Below, piece after piece: positions 8,561 to 23,600 of a stretch of DNA of 64,000 nt. The notes below the pieces were generated by a model that was not told where the DNA came from, did no database searches, and was given only the letters and a program-made list of their open reading frames with translations. The position numbers and the translations under genes are program-made. This DNA comes from Caprella mutica (taxonomy: Eukaryota > Arthropoda > Malacostraca > Amphipoda > Caprellidae). The first letter of the stretch is position 1. Each line of letters begins with the position of its first letter. The stretch is from contig CANNZV010000927.1 in assembly GCA_947561585.1 (NCBI GenBank), positions 124,001 through 188,000 on the forward strand, written 5' to 3'.

Positions 8561-9329
8561 AGAGTAATGTATTATAATGTTCAGAGTAATGTATAATAAT
8601 GTTCAGAGTAATGTATAATAATGTTCAGAGTAATGTATAATAATGTTCAGAGTAATGTATAATAATGTTCAGAGTAATGTATAATAATGTCCAGAGTACT
8701 GTCTAATAATGTTCAGAGTAATGTATAATAATGTTCAGAGTAATGTCTATTAATGTTAAGAGTAATGTATAATAATGTTCAGAGTAATGTATAATAATGT
8801 TCAGAGATATGTACAATAATGTTCAGAGTAATGTCTAATAATGTTCAGAGTAATGTATAATAATGTTCATAGTAATGTATAATAATGTTCAGAGTAATGT
8901 ATAATAATGTTCAGAGTAATGTCTGATAATGTTCAGAGTAATGTATAATAATGTTCAGAGTAATGTCTAATAATGTTCAGAGTAATGTATAATAATGTTC
9001 AGAGTGATGTATAATAATGTTCAGAGTAATGTCTAATAATGTTCAGAGTAATGTATAATAATGTTCAGAGTAATGTATAATAATGTTCAGAGTAATGTCT
9101 AATAATGTTCAGAGTAATGTATAATAATGTTCAGAGTAATGTCTAATAATGTTCAGAGTAATGTATAATAATGTTCAGAGTAATGTCTGATAATGTTCAG
9201 AGTAATGTATAATAATGTTCAGAGTAATGTCTAATAATGTTCAGAGTAATGTATAATAATGTTCAGAGTGATGTATAATAATGTTCAGAGTAATGTCTAA
9301 TAATGTTCAGAGTAATGTATAATAATGTT

Positions 9330-10210
9330 CAGAGTACTGTCTAATAATGTTCAGAGTAATGTCTAATAATGTTCAGAGTAATGTATAATAATGTTCAGAG
9401 TAATGTCTAATAATGTTCAGAGTAATGTATAACAATGTTCAGAGTAATGTCTATTAATGTTAAGAGTAATGTATAATAATGTTCAGAGTAATGTATAATA
9501 ATGTTCAGAGTAATGTCTAATAATGTTCAGAGTAATGTATAATAATGTTCAGAGTGATGTATAATAATGTTCAGAGTAATGTCTAATAATGTTCAGAGTA
9601 ATGTATAATAATGTTCAGAGTAATGTCTAATAATGTTCAGAGTAATGTATAATAATGTTCAGAGTACTGTCTAATAATGTTCAGAGTAATGTCTAATAAT
9701 GTTCAGAGTAATGTCTAATAATGTTCAGAGTAATGTATAATAATGTTCAGAGTGATGTATAATAATGTTCAGAGTAATGTCTAATAATGTTCAGAGTAAT
9801 GTATAATAATGTTCAGAGTACTGTCTAATAATGTTCAGAGTAATGTCTAATAATGTTCAGAGTAATGTATAATAATGTTCAGAGTAATGTCTAATAATGT
9901 TCAGAGTAATGTATAACAATGTTCAGAGTAATGTCTATTAATGTTAAGAGTAATGTATAATAATGTTCAGAGTAATGTATAATAATGTTCAGAGTAATGT
10001 CTAATAATGTTCAGAGAAATGTATAATAATGTTCAGAGTGATGTATAATAATGTTCAGAGTAATGTCTAATAATGTTCAGAGTAATGTATAATAATGTTC
10101 AGAGTACTGTCTAATAATGTTCAGAGTAATGTCTAATAATGTTCAGAGTAATGTATAATAATGTTCAGAGTAATGTCTAATAATGTTCAGAGTAATGTAT
10201 AACAATGTTC
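9330..10210. repeat. 22-unit (484-bp) higher-order repeat inside the satellite
   Basis: Marker units recur in the same order 484 bp apart: AGTACTGTC at 9337 and 9821, TATAACAATG at 9431 and 9915, and CTATTAATGTTAAGAG at 9451 and 9935. A further shortened copy follows, with AGTACTGTC again at 10107 (13 units on). This is a higher-order repeat of 22 units of 22 bp, with unequal copy lengths. Confidence 0.7.
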
Positions 10211-13200
10211 AGAGTAATGTATAATAATGTTCAGAGTAATGTCTAACAATGTTCAGAGTAATGTCTAATAATGTTCAGAGTAATGTCTAATAATGTTCAG
10301 AGTAATGTATAATAATGTTCAGAGTAATGTATAATAATGTTCAGAGTAATGTCTAATAATGTTCAGAGTAATGTATAATAATGTTCAGAGTAATGTATAA
10401 TAATGTTCAGAGTAATGTATAATAATGTTCAGAGTAATGTATAATAATGTTCAGAGTAATGTATAATAATGTTCAGAGTAATGTATAATAATGTTCAGAG
10501 TAATGTATAATAATGTTCAAAGTAATGTATAATAATGTTCAGAGTAATGTATAATAATGTTAAGAGTAATGTCTAATAATGTTCAGAGTAATGTATAATA
10601 ATGTTCAGAGTAATGTATAATAATGTTCAGAGTAATGAATAATAATGTTCAGAGTAATGTATAATAATGTTCAGAGTAATGTATAATAATGTTAAGAGTA
10701 ATGTCTAATAATGTTCAGAGTAATGTCTAATAATGTTCAGAGTAATGTATAATAATGTTCAGAGTAATGTATAATAATGTTCAGAGTAATGTCTAATAAT
10801 GTTCAGAGTAATGTATAATAATGTTCAGAGTAATGTATAATAATGTTCAGAGTAATGTATAATAATGTTCAGAGTAATGTATAATAATGTTCAGAGTAAT
10901 GTCTAATAATGTTCAGAGTAATGTATAATAATGTTCAGAGTAATGTCTAATAATGTTCAGAGTAATGTCTAATAATGTTCAGAGTAATGTATAATAATGT
11001 TCAGAGTAATGTATAATAATGTTCAGAGTAATGTATAATAATGTTCAGAGTAATGTCTAATAATGTTCAGAGTAATGTATAATAATGTTCAGAGTAATGT
11101 CTAATAATGTTCAGAGTAATGTATAATAATGTTCAGAGTAATGTATAATAATGTTCAGAGTAATGTATAATAATGTTCAGAGTAATGTATAATAATGTTC
11201 AGAGTAATGTATAATAATGTTAAGAGTAATGTCCAATAATGTTCAGAGTAATGTCTAATAATGTTCAGAGTAATGTATAATAATGTTCAGAGTAATGTAT
11301 AATAATGTTCAGAGTAATGTATAATAATGTTCAGAGTAATGTATAATAATGTTCAGAGTAATGTCTAATAATGTTCAGAGTAATGTACAATAATGTTCAG
11401 AGTAATGTCTAATAATGTTCAGAGTAATGTATAATAATGTTCAGAGTAATGTATAATAATGTTCAGAGTAATGTATAATAATGTTCAGAGTAATGTATAA
11501 TAATGTTCAGAGTAATGTATAATAATGTTCAGAGTAATGTATAATAATGTTCAGAGTAATGTCTAATAATGTTCAGAGTAATGTATAATAATGTTCAGAG
11601 TAATGTATAATAATGTTCAGAGTAATGTCTAATAATGTTCAGAGTAATGTATAATAATGTTCAGAGTAATGTATAATAATGTTCAGAGTAATGTAAAATA
11701 ATGTTCAGAGTAATGTATAATAATGTTCAGAGTAATGTCTAATAATGTTCAGAGTAATGTATAATAATGTTCAGAGTAATGTCTAATAATGTTCAGAGTA
11801 ATGTATAATAATGTTCAGAGTAATGTATAATAATGTTCAGAGTAATGTATAATAATGTTCAGAGTAATGTCTAATAATGTTCAGAGTAATGTATAATAAT
11901 GTTCAGAGTAATGTATAATAATGTTCAGAGTAATGTATAATAATGTTCAGAGTAATGTCTAATAATGTTAAGAGTAATGTCTAATAATGTTCAGAGTAAT
12001 GTCTAATAATGTTCAGAGTAATGTATAATAATGTTCAGAGTAATGTATAATAATGTTCAGAGTAATGTATAATAATGTTCAGAGTAATGTATAATAATGT
12101 TCAGAGTAATGTCTAATAATGTTCAGAGTAATGTATAATAATGTTCAGAGTGATGTATAATAATGTTCAGAGTAATGTATAATATTGTTCAGAGTAATGT
12201 ATAATAATGTTCAGAGTAATGTATAATAATGTTCAGAGTAATGTATAATAATGTTCAGAGTAATGTCTAATAATGTTCAGAGTAATGTATAATAATGTTC
12301 AGAGTAATGTATAATAATGTTCAGAGTAATGTATAATAATGTTCAGAGTAATGTCTAATAATGTTCAGAGTAATGTATAATAATGTTCAGAGTAATGTAT
12401 AATAATGTTCAGAGTAATGTCCAATAATGTTCAGAGTAATGTATAATAATGTTAAGAGTAATGTATAATAATGTTCAGAGTAATGTATAATAATGTTCAG
12501 AGTAATGTATAATAATGTTCAGAGTAATGTCTAATAATGTTCAGAGTAATGTATAATAATGTTCAGAGTAATGTCCAATAATGTTCAGAGTAATGTATAA
12601 TAATGTTCAGAGTAATGTATAATAATGTTCAGAGTAATGTATAATAATGTTCAGAGTAATTTCTAATAATGTTCAGAGTAATGTATAATAATGTTCAGAG
12701 TAATGTCTAATAATGTTCAGAGTGATGTATAATAATATTCAGAGTAATGTATAATAATGTTCAGAGTAATGTCTAATAATGTTCAGAGTAATGTATAATA
12801 ATGTTCAGAGTAATGTATAATAATGTTCAGAGTAATGTATAATAATGTTCAGAGTAATGTATAATAATGTTCAGAGTAATGTCTAATAATGTTCAGAGTA
12901 ATGTATAATAATGTTCAGAGTAATGTCTAATAATGTTAAGAGTAATGTATAATAATGTTCAGAGTAATGTATAATAATGTTCAGAGTAATGTATAATAAT
13001 GTTCAGAGTAATGTATAATAATGTTCAGAGTAATGTATAATAATGTTCAGAGTAATGTATAATAATGTTCAGAGTAATGTCTAATAATGTTCAGAGTAAT
13101 GTATAATAATGTTAAGAGTAATGTATAATAATGTTCAGAGTAATGTATAATAATGTTCAGAGTAATGTATAATAATGTTCAGAGTAATGTCTAATAATGT

Positions 13201-14929
13201 TCAGAGTAATGTCTAATAATGTTCAGAGTAATGTATAATAATGTTCAGAGTAATGTATAATAATGTTCAGAGTAATGTATAATAATGTTCAGAGTAATGT
13301 ATAATAATGTTCAGAGTAATGTCTAATAATGTTAAGAGTAATGTATAATAATGCTCAGAGTAATGTATAATAATGTTCAGAGTAATGTCTAATAATGTTC
13401 AGAGTAATGTCTAATAATGTTCAGAGTAATGTATAATAATGTTCAGAGTAATGTATAATAATGTTCAGAGTAATGTATAATAATGTTCAGAGTAATGTAT
13501 AATAATGTTCAGAGTAATGTCTAATAATGTTCAGAGTAATGTCTAATAATGTTCAGAGTAATGTATAATAATGTTCAGAGTAATGTATAATAATGTTCAG
13601 AGTAATGTATAATAATGTTCAGAGTGATGTATAATAATGTTCAGAGTAATGTCTAATAATGTTCAGAGTAATGTCTAATAATGTTCAGAGTAATGTATAA
13701 TAATGTTAAGAGTAATGTATAATAATGTTCAGAGTAATGTATAATAATGTTCAGAGTAATGTATAATAATGTTCAGAGTAATGTCTAATAATGTTCAGAG
13801 TAATGTCTAATAATGTTCAGAGTAATGTATAATAATGTTCAGAGTAATGTCTAATAATGTTCAGAGTAATGTCTAATAATGTTCAGAGTAATGTATAATA
13901 ATGTTAAGAGTAATGTATAATAATGTTCAGAGTAATGTCTAATAATGTTCAGAGTAATGTATAATAATGTTCAGAGTAATGTATAATAATGTTCAGAGTA
14001 ATGTATAATAATGTTCAGAGTAATGTATAATAATGTTCAGAGTAATGTCTAATAATGTTCAGAGTAATGTATAATAATGTTCAGAGTAATGTATAATAAT
14101 GTTCAGAGTAATGTATAATAATGTTCAGAGTAATGTATAATAATGTTCAGAGTAATGTATAATAATGTTCAGAGTAATGTCTAATAATGTTCAGAGTAAT
14201 GTATAATAATGTTCAGAGTAATGTCTAATAATGTTCAGAGTAATGTATAATAATGTTCAGAGTAATGTCTAATAATGTTCAGAGTAATGTATAATAATGT
14301 TCAGAGTAATGTATAATAATGTTCAGAGTAATGTATAATAATGTTCAGAGTAATGTATAATAATGTTCAGAGTAATGTATAATAATGTTCAGAGTAATGT
14401 ATAATAATGTTCAGAGTAATGTATAATAATGTTCAGAGTAATGTATAATAATGTTCAGAGTAATGTATAATAATGTTCAGAGTAATGTATAATAATGTTC
14501 AGAGTAATGTATAATAATGTTCAGAGTAATGTATAATAATGTTCAGACTAATGTCTAATAATGTTAAGAGTAATGTATAATAATGTTCAGAGTAATGTAT
14601 AATAATGTTCAGAGTAATGTATAATAATGTTAAGAGTAATGTATAATAATGTTCAGAGTAATGTATAATAATGTTCAGAGTAATGTATAATAATGTTCAG
14701 AGATATGTACAATAATGTTCAGAGTAATGTATAATAATGTTCAGAGTAATGTATAATAATGTTCAGAGTAATGTCTAATAATGTTCAGAGTAATGTATAA
14801 TAATGTTCAGAGTAATGTATAATAATGTTCAGAGTAATGTCTAATAATGTTCAGAGTAATGTATAATAATGTTCAGAGTAATGTATAATAATGTTCAGAG
14901 TAATGTCTAATAATGTTCAGAGTAATGTA

Positions 14930-17520
14930 TAATAATATTCAGAGTAATGTATAATAATGTTCAGAGTAATGTCTAATAATGTTCAGAGTAATGTCTAATA
15001 ATGTTCAGAGTAATGTATAATAATGTTCAGAGTAATGTCTAATAATGTTCAGAGTAATGTATAATAATATTCAGAGTAATGTCTAATAATGTTCAGAGTA
15101 ATGTCTAATAATGTTCAGAGTAATGTCTAATAATGTTCAGAGTAATGTATAACAATGTTCAGAGTAATGTATAACAATGTTCAGAGTAATGTATAACAAT
15201 GTTCAGAGTAATGTCTAATAATGTTCAGAGTAATGTATAACAATGTTCAGAGTAATGTCTGATAATGTTCAGAGTAATGTCTAATAATGTTCAGAGTAAT
15301 GTCTAATAATTTTCAGAGTAATGTATAATAATGTTCAGAGTAATGTATAATATTGTTCAGAGTAATGTATAATAATGTTCAGAGTAATGTATAATGATGT
15401 TCAGAGTAATGTCTAATAATGTTCAGAGTAATGTCTAATAATGTTCAGAGTAATGTCTAATAATGTTCAGAGTAATGTCTAATAATGTTCAGAGTAATGT
15501 ATAATAATGTTCAGAGTAATGTATAACAATGTTCAGAGTAATGTCTAATAATGTTCAGAGTAATGTCTAATAATGTTCAGAGTAATGTATAATAATGTTC
15601 AGAGTAATGTATAACAATGTTCAGAGTAATGTCTAATAATGTTCAGAGTAATGTATAATAATATTCAGAGTAATGTATAATAATGTTAAGAGTAATGTAT
15701 AATAATGTTCAGAGTAATGTCTAATAATGTTCAGAGTAATGTATAATAATGTTCAGAGTAATGTATAATAATGTTCAGAGCAATGTATAATAATGTTCAG
15801 AGTAATGTATAATAATGTTCAGAGTAATGTATAATAATGTTCAGAGTACTGTATAATAATGTTCAGAGTAATGTATAATAATGTTCAGAGTAATGTATAA
15901 TAATGTTCAGAGTAATGTATAATAATGTTCAGAGTAATGTATAATAATGTTCAGAGTAATGTATAATAATGTTCAGAGTAATGTATAATAATGTTCAGAG
16001 TAATGTATAATAATGTTCAGAGTAATGTATAATAATGTTCAGAGTAATGTATAATAATGTTCAGAGTAATGTCTAATAATGTTCAGAGTAATGTCTAATA
16101 ATGTTCAGAGTAATGTTTAATAATGTTAAGAGTAATGTATAATAATGTTCAGAGTAATGTATAATAATGTTCAGAGTAATGTATAATAATGTTCAGAGTA
16201 ATGTATAATAATGTTCAGAGTAATGTATAATAATGTTCAGAGTAATGTATAATAATGTTCAGAGTAATGTATAATAATGTTCAGAGTAATGTCTAATAAT
16301 GTTCAGAGTAATGTATAACAATGTTCAGAGTAATGTCTAATAATGTTCAGAGTAATGTATAATAATGTTAAGAGTAATGTATAATAATGTTCAGAGTAAT
16401 GTCTAATAATGTTCAGAGTAATGTCTAATAATGTTCAGAGTAATGTATAACAATGTTCAGAGTAATGTCTAATAATGTTCAGAGTAATGTATAATAATGT
16501 TAAGAGTAATGTATAACAATGTTCAGAGTAATGTCTAATAATGTTCAGAGTAATGTATAATAATGTTCAGAGTAATGTATAATAATGTTAAGAGTAATGT
16601 ATAATAATGTTCAGAGTAATGTATAATAATGTTCAGAGTAATGTATAATAATGTTCAGAGATATGTACAATAATGTTCAGAGTAATGTCTAATAATGTTC
16701 AGAGTAATGTCTAATAATGTTCAGAGTAATGTATAATAATGTTCAGAGTAATGTATAATAATGTTCAGAGTAATGTCTAATAATGTTCAGAGTAATGTCT
16801 AATAATGTTCAGAGTAATGTATAATAATGTTCAGAGTAATGTCTAATAATGTTCAGAGTAATGTATAATAATATTCAGAGTAATGTCTAATAATGTTCAG
16901 AGTAATGTCTAATAATGTTCAGAGTAATGTCTAATAATGTTCAGAGTAATGTATAACAATGTTCAGAGTAATGTATAACAATGTTCAGAGTAATGTATAA
17001 CAATGTTCAGAGTAATGTCTAATAATGTTCAGAGTAATGTATAACAATGTTCAGAGTAATGTCTGATAATGTTCAGAGTAATGTCTAATAATGTTCAGAG
17101 TAATGTATAATAATGTTCAGAGTAATGTATAATAATGTTTAGAGTAATGTATAATATTGTTCAGAGTAATGTATAATAATGTTCAGAGTAATGTATAATA
17201 ATGTTCAGAATAATGTCTAATAATGTTCAGAGTAATGTCTAATAATGTTCAGAGTAATGTCTAATAATGTTCAGAGTAATGTCTAATAATGTTCAGAGTA
17301 ATGTATAATAATGTTCAGAGTAATGTATAACAATGTTCAGAGTAATGTCTAATAATGTTCAGAGTAATGTCTAATAATGTTCAGAGTAATGTATAATAAT
17401 GTTCAGAGTAATGTATAACAATGTTCAGAGTAATGTTTAATAATGTTCAGAGTAATGTATAATAATGTTCAGAGTAATGTATAATAATGTTAAGAGTAAT
17501 GTATAATAATGTTCAGAGTA
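14930..17520. repeat. 82-unit (1,804-bp) duplication inside the satellite
   Basis: Five rare markers repeat at exactly 1,804 bp: AATATTCAG at 15066 and 16870, TCTGATAATG at 15261 and 17065, TATTGTTCAG at 15351 and 17155, a triple run of TATAACAATG near 15151-15195 and again about 1.8 kb on, and a single TATAACAATG at 15613 and 17417. The copies differ by few bases. Confidence 0.8.
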
Positions 17521-17649
17521 ATGTATAATAATGTTCAGAGTAATGTATAATAATGTTCAGAGTAATGTCTAATAATGTTCAGAGTAATGTATAATAATGT
17601 TCAGAGTAATGTATAATAATGTTCAGAGTAATGTATAATAATGTTCAGA

Positions 17650-20600
17650 GTAATGTCTAATAATGTTCAGAGTAATGTATAATAATGTTCAGAGTAATGT
17701 ATAATAATGTTCAGAGTAATGTATAATAATGTTCAGAGTAATGTATAATAATGTTCAGAGTAATGTTTAATAATGTTCAGAGTAATGTAAAATAATGTTC
17801 AGAGTAATGTATAATAATGTTCAGAGCAATGTATAATAATGTTCAGAGTAATGTATAATAATGTTCAGAGTAATGTATAATAATGTTCAGAGTACTGTAT
17901 AATAATGTTCAGAGTAATGTATAATAATGTTCAGAGTAATGTATAATAATGTTCAGAGTAATGCATAATAATGTTCAGAGTAATGTATAATAATGTTCAG
18001 AGTAATGTATAATAATGTTCAGAGTAATGTATAATAATGTTCAGAGTAATGTATAATAATGTTCAGAGTAATGTATAATAATGTTCAGAGTAATGTATAA
18101 TAATGTTCAGAGTAATGTATAATAATGTTCAGAGTAATGTCTAATAATGTTCAGAGTAATGTATAATAATATTCAGAGTAATGTATAATAATGTTCAGAG
18201 TAATGTATAATAATGTTCAGAGTAATGTCTAATAATGTTAAGAGTAATGTATAATAATGTTCAGAGTAATGTCTAATAATGTTCAGAGTAATGTCTAATA
18301 ATGTTCAGAGTAATGTATAATAATGTTCAGAGTAATGTACAATAATGTTCAGAGTAATGTATAATAATGTTCAGAGTAATGTCTAATAATGTTCAGAGTA
18401 ATGTATAATAATGTTCAGAGTAATGTCTAATAATGTTCAGAGTAATGTCTAATAATGTTCAGAGTAATGTATAATAATGTTAAGAGTAATGTACAATAAT
18501 GTTCAGAGTAATGTATAATAATGTTCAGAGTAATGTCTAATAATGTTCAGAGTAATGTATAATAATGTTCAGAGTAATGTATAATAATGTTCAGAGTACT
18601 GTCTAATAATGTTCAGAGTACTGTCTAATAATGTTCAGAGTAATGTCTAATAATGTTCAGAGTAATGTCTAATAATGTTCAGAGTAATGTCTAATAATGT
18701 TCAGAGATATGTACAATAATGTTCAGAGTAATGTATAATAATGTTCAGAGTAATGTCTAATAATGTTCAGAGTAATGTCTAATAATGTTCAGAGTAATGT
18801 CTAATAATGTTCAGAGATATGTACAATAATGTTCAGAGTAATGTATAATAATGTTCAGAGTAATGTATAATAATGTTCAGAGTAATGTATAATAATGTTC
18901 AGAGTAATGTCTAATAATGTTCAGAGTAATGTATAATAATGTTCAGAGTAATGTATAATAATGTTCAGAGTAATGTCTAATAATGTTCAGAGTAATATCT
19001 AATAATGTTCAGAGTAATGTATAGTAATGTTCAGAGTAATGTATAATAATGTTCAGAGTAATGTCTAATAATGTTCAGAGTAATGTATAATAATGTTCAG
19101 AGTAATGTATAATAATGTTCAGAGTAATGTCTAACAATGTTCAGAGTAATGTATAATAATGTTCAGAGTAATGTCTAATAATGTTCAGAGTAATGTCTAA
19201 TAATGTTCAGAGTAATGTATAGTAATGTTCAGAGTAATGTATAATAATGTTCAGAGTAATGTATAATAATGTTCAGAGTAATGTATAATAATGTTCAGAG
19301 TAATGTATAATAATGTTCAGAGTAATGTCTAATAATGTTCAGAGTAATATCTAATAATGTTCAGAGTAATGTATAGTAATGTTCAGAGTAATGTATAATA
19401 ATGTTCAGAGTAATGTCTAATAATGTTCAGAGTAATGTATAATAATGTTCAGAGTAATGTATAATAATGTTCAGAGTAATGTCTAATAATGTTCAGAGTA
19501 ATGTATAATAATGTTCAGAGTAATGTATAATAATGTTCAGAGTAATGTATAATAATGTTCAGAGTAATGTATAATAATGTTCAGAGTAATGTATAATAAT
19601 GTTCAGAGTACTGTCTAATAATGTTCAGAGTACTGTCTAAAAATGTTCAGAGTAATGTCTAATAATGTTCAGAGTAATGTCTAATAATGTTCAGAGTAAT
19701 GTATAATAATGTTCAGAGTAATGTATAATAATGTTCAGAGTAATGTATAATAATGTTCAGAGTACTGTCTAATAATGTTCAGAGTAATGTCTAATAATGT
19801 TCAGAGTAATGTATAATAATGTTCAGAGTAATGTCTAATAATGTTCAGAGTAATGTATAATAATGTTAAGAGTAATGTATAATAATGTTCAGAGTAATGT
19901 ATAATAATGTTAAGAGTAATGTATAATAATGTTCAGAGTAATGTATAATAATGTTCAGAGTAATGTATAATAATGTTCAGAGTAATGTACAATAATGTTC
20001 AGAGTAATGTATAATAATGTTCAGAGTAATGTCTAATAATGTTCAGAGTAATGTATAATAATGTTCAGAGTAATGTATAATAATGTTCAGAGTAATGTCT
20101 AATAATGTTCAGAGATATGTACAATAATGTTCAGAGTAATGTATAATAATGTTCAGAGTAATGTATAATAATGTTCAGAGTAATGTATAATAATGTTCAG
20201 AGTAATGTCTAATAATGTTCAGAGTAATGTATAATAATGTTCAGAGTAATGTATAATAATGTTCAGAGTAATGTCTAATAATGTTCAGAGTAATATCTAA
20301 TAATGTTCAGAGTAATGTATAGTAATGTTCAGAGTAATGTATAATAATGTTCAGAGTAATGTCTAATAATGTTCAGAGTAATGTATAATAATGTTCAGAG
20401 TAATGTATAATAATGTTCAGAGTAATGTCTAACAATGTTCAGAGTAATGTATAATAATGTTCAGAGTAATGTCTAATAATGTTCAGAGTAATGTCTAATA
20501 ATGTTCAGAGTAATGTATAGTAATGTTCAGAGTAATGTATAATAATGTTCAGAGTAATGTATAATAATGTTCAGAGTAATGTATAATAATGTTCAGAGTA

Positions 20601-23600
20601 ATGTATAATAATGTTCAGAGTAATGTCTAATAATGTTCAGAGTAATATCTAATAATGTTCAGAGTAATGTATAATAATGTTCAGAGTAATGTATAATAAT
20701 GTTCAGAGTAATGTATAATAATGTTCAGAGTACTGTCTAATAATGTTCAGAGTACTGTCTAAAAATGTTCAGAGTAATGTATAATAATGTTCAGAGTAAT
20801 GTATAATAATGTTCAGAGTAATGTATAATAATGTTCAGAGTAATGTCTAATAATGTTCAGAGTAATATCTAATAATGTTCAGAGTAATGTATAGTAATGT
20901 TCAGAGTAATGTCTAATAATGTTCAGAGTAATGTATAATAATGTTCAGAGTAATGTCTAATAATGTTCAGAGTAATGTATAATAATGTTAAGAGTAATGT
21001 ATAATAATGTTCAGAGTAATGTATAATAATGTTCAGAGTAATGTATAATAATGTTCAGAGTAATGTCTAATAATGTTCAGAGTAATGTCTAATAATGTTC
21101 AGAGTAATGTATAATAATGTTCAGAGTAATGTATAATAATGTTCAGAGTAATGTATAATAATGTTCAGAGTAATGTATAATAATGTTCAGAGTAATGTCT
21201 AATAATGTTCAGAGTAATGTCTAATAATGTTCAGAGTAATGTCTAATAATGTTCAGAGATATGTACAATAATGTTCAGAGTAATGTATAATAATGTTCAA
21301 AGTAATGTCTAATAATGTTCAGAGTAATGTCTGATAATGTTCAGAGTAATGTATAATAATGTTCAGAGTAATGTCTAATAATGTTCACAGTAATGTATAA
21401 TAATGTTCAGAGTAATGTCTAATAATGTTCAGAGTAATGTATAATAATGTTAAGAGTAATGTATAATAATGTTCAGAGTAATGTATAATAATGTTCAGAG
21501 TAATGTATAATAATGTTCAGAGTAATGTATAATAATGTTCAGAGTAATGTCTAATAATGTTCAGAGTAATGTATAATAATGTTCAGAGTAATGTATAATA
21601 ATGTTCAGAGTAATGTCTAATAATGTTCAGAGTAATGTCTAATAATGTTCAGAGTAATGTCTAATAATGTTCAGAGTAATGTATAATAATGTTCAGAGTA
21701 ATGTATAATAATGTTCAGAGTAATGTATAATAATGTTAAGAGTAATGTATAATAATGTTCAGAGTAATGTATAATAATGTTAAGAGTAATGTATAATAAT
21801 GTTCAGAGTAATGTATAATAATGTTCAGAGTAATGTATAATAATGTTCAGAGTAATGTATAATAATGTTCAGAGTAATGTATAATAATGTTAAGAGTAAT
21901 GTATAATAATGTTCAGAGTAATGTATAATAATGTTCAGAGTAATGTATAATAATGTTCAGAGTAATGTATAATAATGTTCAGAGTAATGTATAATAATGT
22001 TCAGAGTAATGTATAATAATGTTCAGAGTAATGTCTAATAATGTTCAGAGTAATGTATAATAATGTTCAGAGTAATGTATAATAATGTTCAGAGTAATGT
22101 ATAATAATGTTCAGAGTAATGTATAATAATGTTCAGAGTAATGTCTAATAATGTTCAGAGTAATGTATAATAATGTTCAGAGTAATGTATAATAATGTTC
22201 AGAGTAATGTATAATAATGTTAAGAGTAATGTATAATAATGTTCAGAGTAATGTATAATAATGTTAAGAGTAATGTATAATAATGTTCAGAGTAATGTAT
22301 AATAATGTTCAGAGTAATGTATAATAATGTTCAGAGTAATGTACAATAATGTTCAGAGTAATGTATAATAATGTTCAGAGTAATGTCTAATAATGTTCAG
22401 AGTAATGTATAATAATGTTCAGAGTAATGTATAATAATGTTCAGAGTAATGTCTAATAATGTTCAGAGATATGTACAATAATGTTCAGAGTAATGTATAA
22501 TAATGTTCAGAGTAATGTATAATAATGTTCAGAGTAATGTATAATAATGTTCAGAGTAATGTCTAATAATGTTCAGAGTAATGTATAATAATGTTCAGAG
22601 TAATGTATAATAATGTTCAGAGTAATGTCTAATAATGTTCAGAGTAATATCTAATAATGTTCAGAGTAATGTATAGTAATGTTCAGAGTAATGTATAATA
22701 ATGTTCAGAGTAATGTCTAATAATGTTCAGAGTAATGTATAATAATGTTCAGAGTAATGTATAATAATGTTCAGAGTAATGTCTAACAATGTTCAGAGTA
22801 ATGTATAATAATGTTCAGAGTAATGTCTAATAATGTTCAGAGTAATGTCTAATAATGTTCAGAGTAATGTATAGTAATGTTCAGAGTAATGTATAATAAT
22901 GTTCAGAGTAATGTATAATAATGTTCAGAGTAATGTATAATAATGTTCAGAGTAATGTATAATAATGTTCAGAGTAATGTCTAATAATGTTCAGAGTAAT
23001 ATCTAATAATGTTCAGAGTAATGTATAGTAATGTTCAGAGTAATGTATAGTAATGTTCAGAGTAATGTCTAATAATGTTCAGAGTAATGTCTAATAATGT
23101 TCAGAGTAATGTATAATAATGTTCAGAGTAATGTCTAATAATGTTCAGAGTAATGTATAATAATGTTCAGAGTAATGTATAATAATGTTCAGAGTAATGT
23201 ATAATAATGTTCAGAGTAATGTATAATAATGTTCAGAGTAATGTATAATAATGTTCAGAGTACTGTCTAATAATGTTCAGAGTACTGTCTAATAATGTTC
23301 AGAGTACTGTCTAAAAATGTTCAGAGTAATGTCTAATAATGTTCAGAGTAATGTATAATAATGTTAAGAGTAATGTCTAATAATGTTCAGAGTAATGTAT
23401 AATAATGTTCAGAGTAATGTATAATAATGTTCAGAGTAATGTATAATAATGTTCAGAGTAATGTATAATAATGTTCAGAGTAATGTCTAATAATGTTCAG
23501 AGTAATGTCTAATAATGTTCAGAGTAATGTATAATAATGTTCAGAGTAATGTATAATAATGTTCAGAGTAATGTATAATAATGTTCAGAGTACTGTCTAA

